Below, piece after piece: positions 50,288-58,512 of a stretch of 64,000 nucleotides of DNA (positions within the stretch are counted from its first letter, which is position 1; each line of letters starts with the position of its first letter). This DNA is from Jatrophihabitans sp963775175 (GTDB taxonomy: Bacteria; Actinomycetota; Actinomycetes; Mycobacteriales; Jatrophihabitantaceae), in contig CAVZHT010000002.1 of assembly GCA_963775175.1 (NCBI GenBank), forward strand, positions 1,736,001 to 1,800,000, in the 5' to 3' direction. The notes beneath the pieces were generated by a model, which saw only the letters and a program-made list of their open reading frames with translations, made no database searches and was not told the origin of the DNA. A program made the translations under genes and the position numbers.

Positions 50288-51499
50288 TCAGAAGATCACG
50301 CGCAGGCTGATCGTCTCGGGCATGGCCCGGATCTGGTCGACGATCGCCTGCGTGGTGCCACTGGCGCTGTCGGTCACGACGTAGCCGATGTCGCCGCGCG
50401 TGCCGAGCAGCTGCGCCTCGACGTTCACACCGCCCTCGGCGAGCAGGCCGTTGACCCGAGCCAGCACGCCGGGCACGTTGCGGTGCAGGTGGATGAGCCG
50501 CAGGGTGTCCTCCGCCCGCGGCAGCACGAGCCCCGGCACGTTCACCGACATGGACGTCGAACCGTCGCGCACGAAGTCGCGGAACTTGCCGGCGACGAAG
50601 CGGCCGATGTCCTGCTGTGCCTCCTCGGTCGAGCCGCCGATGTGCGGGGTGAGGATGACGTTCGGCAGCCCGCGCAGCGCGGACTTGAACTCGTCGCCCC
50701 GGCCCTTCGGCTCCACCGGGAAGACGTCGACGGCCGCGCCGGCGATGTGCCCCGACTCGATGTGCTTGCGCAACGAGGCGTAGTCGACGACGAAGCCGCG
50801 CGACAGGTTGAGGAACAGCGAGCCCGGCCGCATCTCGGCGAACTCGCCCTCGCCGAACAGGTTCGCGTTGCCGGGGCGGCCGTCGACGTGCAGCGTGACG
50901 ACGTCGGCCTCCCGCAGCAGATCGGGCAGGGTCAGGCAGCGGCGGGCGTTGCCCAGCGCGAGCTTGTCGGCGGTGTCGAAGAAGAGCACCTTCATCCCGA
51001 GGTTCTCGGCCAGGACCGAGAGCTGGGTGCCGATGTTGCCGTAGCCGACGATGCCGAGCGTCCGCCCCCGCACCTCGTGGGCACCCTCGGCCGACTTGTC
51101 CCACACGCCGTCGTGCATCAGCGCGTTCTTCTCGGTGAGCCGCCGGGTCATCGAGATGATCTCGGCGATCGCGAGTTCGACCACCGACCGGGTGTTCGAG
51201 AACGGCGCGTTGAAGACGGTGACGCCCAGCTCGGTGGCCGCGCCGAGGTCGATCTGGTTCGTCCCGATGCAGAACGCGCCGATCGCCAGGAGGTTCGGGG
51301 CGGACGCCAGCACCCGCTTCGTCACGTGCGTCTTCGACCGGATGCCCAGCAGCGCGACGCCGGGCAGCCGCTCGACGAGTTCGTCCTCGTCCAGCGCGCG
51401 GCCGACGGTCTCGACCTCGAAGCCGGACGATCGCAGGATCTCCTCGGCGTCCGGGTGGATCTGCTCGAGCAGGAGGGCGCGGGTCGGCTGCGAAGTCAC
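50288..51499 (-). CDS. serA: D-3-phosphoglycerate dehydrogenase (E. coli-type, with ACT domain)
   Basis: A 403-residue SerA, first enzyme of serine synthesis. The NAD fold shows GRTLGIVGYGNIGTQLSVLA. Substrate and catalytic residues are in FLNLSRGFVVDYASL (Arg), AAVDVFPVEP (Glu) and LTPHIGGSTEEAQ (His). FCIGTNQIDLGAATELGVTV fits the E. coli type. A C-terminal ACT domain (about 328-403, HLHRNVPGVLARVNGLLAEG) should bind serine for feedback control. It lacks the intervening domain of the long mycobacterial SerA. Confidence 0.92.
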   Translation of the reverse strand: MTSQPTRALLLEQIHPDAEEILRSSGFEVETVGRALDEDELVERLPGVALLGIRSKTHVTKRVLASAPNLLAIGAFCIGTNQIDLGAATELGVTVFNAPFSNTRSVVELAIAEIISMTRRLTEKNALMHDGVWDKSAEGAHEVRGRTLGIVGYGNIGTQLSVLAENLGMKVLFFDTADKLALGNARRCLTLPDLLREADVVTLHVDGRPGNANLFGEGEFAEMRPGSLFLNLSRGFVVDYASLRKHIESGHIAGAAVDVFPVEPKGRGDEFKSALRGLPNVILTPHIGGSTEEAQQDIGRFVAGKFRDFVRDGSTSMSVNVPGLVLPRAEDTLRLIHLHRNVPGVLARVNGLLAEGGVNVEAQLLGTRGDIGYVVTDSASGTTQAIVDQIRAMPETISLRVIF

Positions 51500-51602
51500 T
51501 TGCCAAAGTCTAGGTACACGACGCGAACGCCCCGGCCCGGATTTCCCGGGCAGGGGCGAGGCTCACATCGGACGCACCGGCTGCGCCCGTCGCGGGTGCG
51601 CG

Positions 51603-51887
51603 TCAGACGCGCACCCCGCGACGACGATTGCTGCCCATGTGGCGGTAGACCAGCAGCGCGATGACGGCGCCGATGATCGAGCCGAGCAGGCCGGCCGGCT
51701 GCAGGAAGCCGTCCTTCGCGTCGTGGTGGAACAGCACGTAGCCGAGGAAGCCCCCGATGAACGAGCCCACCACGCCGAGCAGGATGGTGCCTCCGATCCC
51801 CATGGGATCGCGACCGGGAACGAGCAGGCGCGCGAGCGCACCGGCGATCAGGCCGACGATCAGCAGGGTGATGATCAGACCGAGCAT
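51603..51887 (-). CDS. GlsB/YeaQ/YmgE family membrane protein
   Basis: A 94-residue protein with three membrane segments and the transglycosylase-associated family signature: LIVGLIAGALARLLVPGRDP, MGIGGTILLGVVGSFIGGFL and a C-terminal helix LGSIIGAVIALLVYRHM. These proteins are commonly stress-induced; the activity is unknown. Alone on the minus strand, between serA and the VOC gene. Confidence 0.9.
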   Translation of the reverse strand: MLGLIITLLIVGLIAGALARLLVPGRDPMGIGGTILLGVVGSFIGGFLGYVLFHHDAKDGFLQPAGLLGSIIGAVIALLVYRHMGSNRRRGVRV

Positions 51888-51965
51888 TGTTGCCTCCTTG
51901 AGCGGGATGTCCCGGAGGTACCCCCGCCTCTCGAGGGGCTAACCGCGCGACGATCCGGGTATCCC

Positions 51966-52496
51966 CTACGGCCGATCGGTGGCGGCGAGCGCCCGGCTTA
52001 TGCCGAATCCTCCGGGGGTGTCGGCCCCGTAGCGGGCGATCTCCCGGGCCAGGTCCAGCGGCCGGATACCGGCGCGGCCGGCGATGGCCGCCTCGTCCAG
52101 CAACGCCGCCGGCACGACCCACGCGATCTCGAACTCGAGTCCGTCGGGGTCCAGGCCGTACAGCGACTTCGTGGTGCTGTGGTCGGACGCCCCGGCGAGG
52201 GCCCCGGCGTCGGCGAGCGTCCCGGCGAGGGTCTCGAGGTCGCGCAGGGTCTCGACCTCCCACGCCAGGTGGTAGAGCCCGACCGTGCTGCGGCCGGCGC
52301 CCGACGGCCCGGCCTGCGCGCCGAGCTCGAACAGCCCGAGGTCGTGGTCGTTGGTCGAGCCGTCGGCGCGCAGGAACGCGGCCTTGCCGCCGAGCTCGTG
52401 GACGACGACGAAGCCGAGGACCTCGCGGTAGAACGCCACGCTGCGGGCGACATCCCGGACGTAGAGGACGGCGTGATTGAGGCGGTGGATCGCCAT
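51966..52496 (-). CDS. VOC family (glyoxalase/dioxygenase-like) protein
   Basis: A 176-residue protein with VOC fold features: MAIHRLNHAVLYVRDVARSV, AFYREVLGFVVVHELGGKAA, and later LYHLAWEVETLRDL and GLDPDGLEFEIAWVVP. Metal ligands are plausible at His8, His in YHLAW and Glu in EFEIAW, the extradiol dioxygenase pattern. Divergent from a MarR gene with an operator-like repeat between them, as in quinone/catechol detoxification units. Confidence 0.87.
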   Translation of the reverse strand: MAIHRLNHAVLYVRDVARSVAFYREVLGFVVVHELGGKAAFLRADGSTNDHDLGLFELGAQAGPSGAGRSTVGLYHLAWEVETLRDLETLAGTLADAGALAGASDHSTTKSLYGLDPDGLEFEIAWVVPAALLDEAAIAGRAGIRPLDLAREIARYGADTPGGFGISRALAATDRP

Positions 52497-52540
52497 CGTC
52501 GACTCCCTGTTCTCTGGATACGTTCAGCCTACTCAATTCA

Positions 52541-52554
52541 GTTGAACTTTCAAC
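52541..52554. promoter_or_regulatory. Operator-like repeat between VOC and MarR genes
   Basis: GTTGA-ACTT-TCAAC, an inverted repeat ending 1 bp before the MarR ATG, within an unusually AT-rich gap of 59 bp. It is a likely site for the divergently encoded MarR regulator. Confidence 0.5.
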
Positions 52555-52555
52555 C

Positions 52556-53029
52556 ATGTACGCTGAGTGGATGGGGACGAAATGGCTCACGCCCGACGAG
52601 CAGCGGGCGTGGCGGGCCTACCTCGAGTCCTCGAAGGTGCTCGTCGACGCGCTCGACCGGCAGCTGCAGCATGAGGCCGGCATCCCGCACGCGTACTACG
52701 AGATCCTCGTCCGGCTCTCCGAGGCCGAGGATCGCGCCCTGCGGATGAGCGAGCTCGCCGACGTCACCTTCTCGTCGCGCAGCCGGCTCTCCCACGCGAT
52801 CTCGCGGCTGGAGGAGCGTGGCTGGGTCGCCCGCGAAGAGTGCCCGACCGACCGCCGCGGCCAGATCGCGCGCCTGACCGACGCCGGCTTCGCGGTGCTC
52901 GAGGCGGCCGCGCCCGGTCACGTCGCGGCCGTCCGGGACTACGTGATCGACGTGCTCACCCCGGAGCAGCTCGAGGCGCTCTCGCGGATCGGCGAGACGA
53001 TCATCGCGAAGGTCGCGAGCGGGCGCTGA
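52556..53029 (+). CDS. MarR family transcriptional regulator
   Basis: A 157-residue winged-helix protein of the type often paired with VOC genes. WLTPDEQRAWRAYLESSKVL is the usual start of this group. DNA-binding parts are LRMSELADVTFSSRSRLSHA and ISRLEERGWVAREECPTDRR, wing RRGQIARLTDAGF. ATG at 52556 or 52571 (MGTKWL); the second matches family length better. It probably senses a small aromatic or electrophile and represses the divergent VOC gene. Confidence 0.9.
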   Translation: MYAEWMGTKWLTPDEQRAWRAYLESSKVLVDALDRQLQHEAGIPHAYYEILVRLSEAEDRALRMSELADVTFSSRSRLSHAISRLEERGWVAREECPTDRRGQIARLTDAGFAVLEAAAPGHVAAVRDYVIDVLTPEQLEALSRIGETIIAKVASGR

Positions 53030-53030
53030 C

Positions 53031-53996
53031 TCAGCGCACCGCCGCCAGCAGGGCCCGCCAGGTCGGCGGATTCATGCAGCCGGTGACCCCGAGGTGGTGC
53101 CGGCTCTGGAACGCGCGGACGGCGGTCACGGTCGTCGAGCCGTAGGTGCCGGATTGGGTGACGTGCAGCGCCCGCTGCACCGCGCTGACGGCCGGCCCGT
53201 GCCAACCGCGGCGGACGGCGGCCCCGGAGTACGTGACGAGGGCCTTCTTCGTCGCGGACGCGCTGCTCTTCGCCACTACGCGGGGGTACGACCGGCACGG
53301 CACCGGGTTTGCGTGGCCGTACAGGTAGGCCCAGTTGAGGTCGGCGCTGCGGCACCGGCCGAAGTCGGTGGCCGCGACCCGCTTGGTCCAGAAGGAGGTG
53401 TGCCCGGTGGCGCCGTTCCACGACAGCGAGATGTGCACGTGCGTGCGGTGGCAGGCGTTGTCGTTGGCGCGGCTCGTGAGGTGGGAGCAGTTGTTGTAGT
53501 CGTGCCACCGGCCGTCCCACGAGCCCCACATGCGGTTGTTGTAGATCAGGTACATGACGCCGAGCCGGCGGGCCATGGCCGCCCGGTTCCCGGCCCGGTC
53601 GGACGCGAGCAGCCAGCCGATGGCGGCCTTGGCGGCGGCGTACTGCGTCGCGTTGCGGACGCTGACCATCCAGTCGATCGCTCGGCCGTCGTAGTGCTCG
53701 CTGCGAGTGCCGTCGGTGCCGCAGGAGTAGGTCGACGCCCACGAGGTCGCGTTGTAGGACCGGTACGTCGTCGCCAGCAACCGGGCCAGCTTCACGGTGC
53801 CGGTGCGCAGCCGCGGGTCGCACGACACCTGCTCGACATAGGGCGCAAGCGGCTCGATCGCGGTCGGGAGCCCGGTCGGCGTGACCGGGACCCGCACGGT
53901 CGCGGCATGCGACTCGGTCGCCACGAACATCAGGGACACGAAGACGGCGAGGGCGAGGGCGGCGCCGACGAGCGCGGCGTAGGAGAGGCGGGGCAT
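53031..53996 (-). CDS. Secreted peptidoglycan-binding, M15-like peptidase-domain protein
   Basis: A 321-residue exported protein with a signal peptide (ALVGAALALAVFVSLMFVAT, cleavage near SHAATV). The central domain has SEHYDGRAIDWM and HRTHVHISLSWNG, the His/Asp and HxH pattern of zinc peptidases related to VanY/M15 (ARB_07466 type). The C-terminal 60 residues are a peptidoglycan-binding fold (GPAVSAVQRALHVTQSGTYG, then AVRAFQSRHHLGVTG). It likely acts on cell wall. It ends 2 bp after the MarR stop, convergent. Confidence 0.82.
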   Translation of the reverse strand: MPRLSYAALVGAALALAVFVSLMFVATESHAATVRVPVTPTGLPTAIEPLAPYVEQVSCDPRLRTGTVKLARLLATTYRSYNATSWASTYSCGTDGTRSEHYDGRAIDWMVSVRNATQYAAAKAAIGWLLASDRAGNRAAMARRLGVMYLIYNNRMWGSWDGRWHDYNNCSHLTSRANDNACHRTHVHISLSWNGATGHTSFWTKRVAATDFGRCRSADLNWAYLYGHANPVPCRSYPRVVAKSSASATKKALVTYSGAAVRRGWHGPAVSAVQRALHVTQSGTYGSTTVTAVRAFQSRHHLGVTGCMNPPTWRALLAAVR

Positions 53997-54156
53997 GGTA
54001 GTCCTTCGGTACAGCCCCCGCGGTGAAACCCCGCCCGTCCATTGTGACCGGTCGACCGGCGTAAGGGAACCGTGAAGTTAGACCCCGGCGGGCGGGCCGA
54101 TCGTCACGGCGGCCGGGCCGAAAGCCCCGGCGCAGGCGGATCGAGTGGTGCGGCTG

Positions 54157-55092
54157 TCAGCGCGTCCAGATGCCGGAGATCGGTGACCGGTACGCGGCCC
54201 GGCCGAGCGCGGGCAACCCGTAGGCGGCCTCGATCGTCCGCAGCATCGTGTAGTGATCCACCCGGCCCGAGTAGCGGCCCGCGGCGAGATGGGCGCCGGC
54301 GAGCACGCCGAGGATGTGATTCGCCGGGGTGTTGTCGTCCTCGTCCCACGTCAGCACGAGCAGGCTGTTGTGCGTCCGTGCCCAGGACACGTACCCGGCC
54401 AGGTGGTCGTGCAACCACGTGTCGGCCTGGCGGACCGTCCCGTCGTGCATGTCGTAGGTCAGGTTCGGGATCACGAAGGACACGCGCGGCAGCGTGCGGT
54501 AGTCGCGCGGGAACGCCGCCATGGTCCGGTTCACCGAGCCGGGCAGGTTCGCGAAGTTCACCCACGGCGCGTGCTTGCGGGCGTAGCCGTGGTAGGTGCA
54601 GACCCGCGAACCCGTCGCCGGCAGGCCCTGGGAGTACCCCGCGAAGCTGAGCCCGTGCGCCCGCAGCTGCGCGCCGAGGTTGTTGCCGCGCAAGGTGTGC
54701 GGGCAGGAGTCGTTCGTGATCCCCTGGGTCGAGCCGGAGAACAGCGCGAGGTAGTTCGGCTGGCTCGGATGGGTGACTCCGTACGACCGGGTGAGGACGA
54801 CACCGCTGCGGGCGAGCGCGTTGATGTAGGGGGCGTGCGAGCTGCCCAGCACCTGCGAGCTCGCGTGATTCTCCTCGACGACGACCACGACGTGGTCGTA
54901 GCGCGGTACGCGCGACGCGGTCGCCGCACTCGCGGTCGAGCCGGCCGGCGACGAGGCGAGGACGAGCGTGGAACCGGGGGCCGGCTGCGGCGCGGCGGCC
55001 GACGACCGGGCCGCCTTGCCTCCGGAGTCGCCGCACGCGGCCACGGCCAGCACGAGGGCCGCTGCGGCGGCGAGGGAGCGCATGCGCTCCAT
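54157..55092 (-). CDS. Lipoprotein phosphoesterase (acid phosphatase/AcpA-like)
   Basis: A 311-residue lipoprotein: signal LAAAAALVLAVAACGDSG with lipobox Cys about residue 20. The catalytic region starts YDHVVVVVEENHASSQVLGS, the N-terminal EEN metal motif of the phosphoesterase (phospholipase C/AcpA) family, followed by THPSQPNYLALFSGSTQGIT and the metal site LLVLTWDEDDNTPANHI. It should hydrolyse phosphate esters outside the membrane. Confidence 0.88.
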   Translation of the reverse strand: MERMRSLAAAAALVLAVAACGDSGGKAARSSAAAPQPAPGSTLVLASSPAGSTASAATASRVPRYDHVVVVVEENHASSQVLGSSHAPYINALARSGVVLTRSYGVTHPSQPNYLALFSGSTQGITNDSCPHTLRGNNLGAQLRAHGLSFAGYSQGLPATGSRVCTYHGYARKHAPWVNFANLPGSVNRTMAAFPRDYRTLPRVSFVIPNLTYDMHDGTVRQADTWLHDHLAGYVSWARTHNSLLVLTWDEDDNTPANHILGVLAGAHLAAGRYSGRVDHYTMLRTIEAAYGLPALGRAAYRSPISGIWTR

Positions 55093-55161
55093 CGTGCCCC
55101 GAGGGGGGTAACGGCGGTGGGTGCTGGCCGCCGGTGGTGGGTCTTCCGGCCCGCCCCGCGC

Positions 55162-56619
55162 TCAGCCGGCCAGCGCCTCGACCGGCTCGCGGCTGGTCAA
55201 CGCGGCCTCGTCGGCCGCCGCGGCCACCGGCTGGAGGACGAGCGCCGCGATCCCGACCGACACCAGCACCAGCGCGGCCGCGATCCAGAACGCGAGGTGG
55301 TAGCCACCGACGGTGGCGGCCGCGACGCCCTGCCCGGCGTGGCGAAGGGACTCCGTCCGCGAGGCGGACAGCGTGCTCAGCACGGCCAGGCCGAGCGCCG
55401 CCCCGACCTGCGCGGTGGTGTTCACGAGCCCGGAGGCGAGGCCGGCGTTCTCGCCGGTGACGCCGCTCATCGCCAAGGTCATCAGGGCCGGGAAGGTGAG
55501 ACCGGCGCCGACGCCGAGCAGCGACACCACGGGCAGGACATCGCCCAGGTACCGGCCGTCGGCCGGGGCCCGGGTGAAGAGGACGAGCCCGGCGGTGATC
55601 AGCACGAGCCCCGCCACCACCACCGGTCGGGCGCCGAAGCGGGAGACGAGCGGCTCGGTGAAGCGGACCGACAGCCCGCCCATCAGGATCGTCGTCGGCA
55701 GGAAGGCGAAGCCGATCTGCAGCGCCGAGTAGCCGAGGATGCCCTTCAGGTAGAGCGACCCGAGGAAGAAGATGCCGAACATCCCGGCCGCCCCGGCGAC
55801 CTGGATGAGGTTGGCGCCGGTCACGTTGCGGGACCGGAGGATGCCCAGCGGCACGAGCGGGGTGGCGGCGGTGTGCTCGCGGGCGATGAACAGGCCGAGC
55901 AGGACGAGCGCCGCCGCGCCGAAACCGAGCGTCGCCGGCGCCGTCCAGCCGTCGGTCGCGGCCGGCCCGACGATCGCGTAGACGCCGAGCATCAGGGCCG
56001 CGGTGACGGTCAACGCGCCGAGCACGTCGGTGCCCGCCCCGAGCCCCATGCCGTCCTCGTGGTCGAGCAGCCGGAGCGAGCACGCGGCGGTCAGCAGTCC
56101 GATGGGGATGTTGACGAAGAAGATCCAGTGCCAGTTGATCGTCTGGGTGAGGACGCCGCCGGCAAGCAGGCCGACCGCGCCCCCGGCCGAGGCGACGAAC
56201 GCGAATGCCCCGATGGCCCGGGCCTGCTCCCGCGGCTCCGGGAACATCGTGACGATCATGCCGAGGATCACGGCCGACGTCATCGCACCGCCGATGCCCT
56301 GGACGAAGCGGGCCGCGACGAGCACCGCCTGGTTCTGCGCCAGACCGCACCCGAGGGAGGCGATGGTGAACACGCCGAGCCCGGTGAGGAAGACCCGCCG
56401 CCGGCCCAGCAGGTCGCCCAGCCGCCCGGCCAGCAGCAGCAGGCCGCCGAACGCGATCATGTACGCGTTCACGACCCAGGCCAGGCTGGCCTCGCTGAAG
56501 TGCAGGTCGTCCCGGATGGCCGACAGCGCGACGTTCACGACCGTGAGGTCGAGGACGATCATCAGCATGCCGGTGCAGAGGACGATCAGGGCCGCCCAAC
56601 GGCGACGGTCGGGGCTCAT
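55162..56619 (-). CDS. MFS drug-resistance transporter, DHA2 family (second)
   Basis: A 485-residue exporter with about 14 helices. Motifs are CTGMLMIVLDLTVVNVALSA, GRLGDLLGRRRVFLTGLGVF and VASAGGAVGLLAGGVLTQTI, the DHA2 pattern. ATG at 56617-56619 gives the family N-terminus. It lies 32 bp downstream of the ArsR-SRPBCC pair on the same strand and may be in that operon. Confidence 0.92.
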   Translation of the reverse strand: MSPDRRRWAALIVLCTGMLMIVLDLTVVNVALSAIRDDLHFSEASLAWVVNAYMIAFGGLLLLAGRLGDLLGRRRVFLTGLGVFTIASLGCGLAQNQAVLVAARFVQGIGGAMTSAVILGMIVTMFPEPREQARAIGAFAFVASAGGAVGLLAGGVLTQTINWHWIFFVNIPIGLLTAACSLRLLDHEDGMGLGAGTDVLGALTVTAALMLGVYAIVGPAATDGWTAPATLGFGAAALVLLGLFIAREHTAATPLVPLGILRSRNVTGANLIQVAGAAGMFGIFFLGSLYLKGILGYSALQIGFAFLPTTILMGGLSVRFTEPLVSRFGARPVVVAGLVLITAGLVLFTRAPADGRYLGDVLPVVSLLGVGAGLTFPALMTLAMSGVTGENAGLASGLVNTTAQVGAALGLAVLSTLSASRTESLRHAGQGVAAATVGGYHLAFWIAAALVLVSVGIAALVLQPVAAAADEAALTSREPVEALAG

Positions 56620-56651
56620 GCGATCAACTCTCGCGTCGGGTCTGACCGGAA

Positions 56652-57125
56652 TCAGGCGGACTGCGCGAGGTAGGCACCGAGGCTGTCGAGGAACTGACCG
56701 GTGCCCTCTGCCCGCGCCGCGTTGGTGTCCAGGCCGTCGAGGAACGCGCCCTGCTCGGTCATGACGAGGGTCGTCCCGCCCGGGAGGGGCCGGATCTCGA
56801 CGGTGCCGATCGAGACGGAGATCCGCCGGCCGTCCATCTTCATCTCGTAGGCCCACACGATGCGCTCGTTCTCGACGATGTCGTAGTAGGTCAGGTCGAA
56901 GTCGTAGCGGGCGCCGCCGGCCTCGGCCGTGAGGTGCTCGCCGCCGCCGGGCCGGAAGTCGAGGGTGTGTTCGCCCACCCGCTCGATCTCGTCGTCGTTG
57001 CCGAACCACTGTGACTTGGCGTCGATCGTCGCCCAGGCGGCGAAGACCCGTTCCGGGGCGGCCGGGTAGGTGCGCTCCAGGACGAACGTGTCGTGGACGA
57101 CGGAACGGGCGGTCGTGTCGGTCAT
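56652..57125 (-). CDS. SRPBCC (AHSA1-like) protein
   Basis: A 157-residue helix-grip protein: FVLERTYPAAPERVFAAWAT and DAKSQWFGNDDEIERVGEHT match the ATPase activator/START-like group. ENERIVWAYEMKMDGRRISV and the C-terminal GTGQFLDSLGAYLAQ complete the fold. Such proteins bind hydrophobic ligands. ATG at 57125 overlaps the ArsR stop (ATGA), the standard two-gene arrangement. Confidence 0.9.
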   Translation of the reverse strand: MTDTTARSVVHDTFVLERTYPAAPERVFAAWATIDAKSQWFGNDDEIERVGEHTLDFRPGGGEHLTAEAGGARYDFDLTYYDIVENERIVWAYEMKMDGRRISVSIGTVEIRPLPGGTTLVMTEQGAFLDGLDTNAARAEGTGQFLDSLGAYLAQSA

Positions 57126-57490
57126 GGCTGCTCCTTGTTGTTCGGCTGCTGCGCGGGCGGTGAACTGTCCTCGGCGGCGAGGAACTCGCCGAGGCGGTCG
57201 AGGCGGCGTTCCCACGTCCGGCGCCGGGCCGCGATCCAGTCCTCGACGGTGTCGAGGCGCTTCACCTCGAGCCGGCAGGTACGCACCCGCCCGACCTTCT
57301 CGGACCGGACGAGGCCACTGGCCTCGAGCACCTGCAGGTGCTGGACGACCGCCGGCAGGGACATCGGCAGGGGCGCGGCCAGCTCGCTGACCGTGGCCGG
57401 CCCGCGGCCGAGGTGCTCGACGATGCGTCGACGGGTCGGATCGGCGAGGGCATGGAAGACCGCCTCCGCGTCGTCCGATTGGTTAAGCAC
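57122..57490 (-). CDS. ArsR family transcriptional regulator
   Basis: A 122-residue winged-helix regulator. AEAVFHALADPTRRRIVEHL, VSELAAPLPMSLPAVVQHLQ and VLEASGLVRSEKVGRVRTCR are the ArsR signature; no metal-binding Cys is evident, as in the SRPBCC-linked subgroup. GTG at 57488-57490 gives the usual start (VLNQSDDAEAVF). It lies inside an inverted repeat and has no ribosome site, suggesting a leaderless, autoregulated mRNA. Confidence 0.9.
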   Translation of the reverse strand: MLNQSDDAEAVFHALADPTRRRIVEHLGRGPATVSELAAPLPMSLPAVVQHLQVLEASGLVRSEKVGRVRTCRLEVKRLDTVEDWIAARRRTWERRLDRLGEFLAAEDSSPPAQQPNNKEQP

Positions 57491-57498
57491 AGACTTAA
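57483..57498. promoter_or_regulatory. ArsR-type operator over the regulator start
   Basis: TTAAG-CACAGA-CTTAA, perfect 5-bp arms, overlapping the GTG of the arsR-like gene. The neighbouring ACTTAAGT (57493-57500) is itself palindromic. The AT-rich site stands out in GC-rich DNA. Probable autoregulation of the ArsR-SRPBCC-MFS unit. Confidence 0.6.
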
Positions 57499-57500
57499 GT

Positions 57501-57853
57501 ATTCGGATCCGGCCCGGGTTGTCAAGGTGCCTTGATGCACCCAACCCCGGCACGGGGCCGGGTACCTGGCCCTACCTGGCCGCGTACCGCGTCCCGCAGC
57601 GGGATCACCGGGCCGGGGCGCGGGTTCCTGCTCGGCAACGAGATGACCGACCCCGACGTCGCCGTTCGGTGAGCAGTTCAAGACCGTCACCGGCGCCGTG
57701 CTGCCGCTCAACTCCTGGATCGGCACCGCCACCGGGATCCAGGCGCTCGGGATCCAGGCGCTGCGCGGGTGGTCGCTACCAGGCCGCGGCCGAGCCGGTC
57801 CGCGGTGGCGGCGGCGCGCCGGCGTTCGCGCCGGCGCACCGAACCGCCGGCGC
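57501..57853. other. Gap with gene debris, no intact gene
   Basis: No complete gene is supported. One plus-strand frame reads ITGPGRGFLLGNEMTDPD and stops at 57670-57672. Another gives AVLPLNSWIGTATGIQALGI, including a 15-bp direct repeat (GGGATCCAGGCGCTC/G). The first recalls the nucleophile-proximal part of gamma-glutamyltransferases but is too short to assign. It may be remnants of a decayed gene. Confidence 0.4.
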
Positions 57854-58489
57854 TTACCGCGACTCGGCGGCCACCCGCAGGCCGAGGCCGACGAGCACGG
57901 AGCCGCAGAGCGCGTCGAGCCGCCGCCGGACCCGGGCGCGGGCGAACCACGCCCGGGCCCGCCCGACGAGCGCGGCGAAGGTGAGGTAGAAGCCGAATTC
58001 GATCGTGATCTGCAGCAGCCCGAGGCCGGCCGCGGTCGGCAGCAGCGGATAGCCGGTCGGGATGAACTGCGGGTAGAACGCGAACGTGAACACCGCCGCC
58101 TTCGGGTTGGCCGCGTTCGTGACGAGGCCGATCGCGAAGCCGCCCCGGCGTCCACGCGGCAGGACGCGAGCGGCCGAGAGGTCGGCGTCGTAGTCGCCGC
58201 GGCGGGCCGCGCGGAACGCCTGGAGGCCGAGGACGAGCAGCACGGTCGCGCCGGCGATGCGCAGCACGTCGTAGGCGACGTGCGACGTGGCGACCAGGGC
58301 GGCCAGGCCGGCCCCGGCGGCGAGGACCCAGAAGTAGAGCCCGGTCTCGAGCCCGACGACCACCGGGACACCGGCGCGGAACCCGCCCCGCGAGCAGCGG
58401 CGGATGAGCAGCGCCACCGCGGGCCCCGGGACCGCCGAGATCAGCAGCACGGCGCCGACGAAGGCCGGCAGCTGGCGGACGAGTTCCAT
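57854..58489 (-). CDS. LysE/RhtB family amino-acid exporter
   Basis: A 211-residue inner-membrane exporter with about six helices. AFVGAVLLISAVPGPAVALL is the LysE/RhtB N-terminal signature (PGP), followed by GLETGLYFWVLAAGAGLAAL and GLVTNAANPKAAVFTFAFYP (NPK motif). It should export an amino acid or derivative. It is convergent with nothing intact on its 3' side, and its start is 23 bp from the DUF885 stop on the same strand. Confidence 0.92.
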   Translation of the reverse strand: MELVRQLPAFVGAVLLISAVPGPAVALLIRRCSRGGFRAGVPVVVGLETGLYFWVLAAGAGLAALVATSHVAYDVLRIAGATVLLVLGLQAFRAARRGDYDADLSAARVLPRGRRGGFAIGLVTNAANPKAAVFTFAFYPQFIPTGYPLLPTAAGLGLLQITIEFGFYLTFAALVGRARAWFARARVRRRLDALCGSVLVGLGLRVAAESR

Positions 58490-58512
58490 GCTGCGGATTC
58501 TCGACCCGGCCG

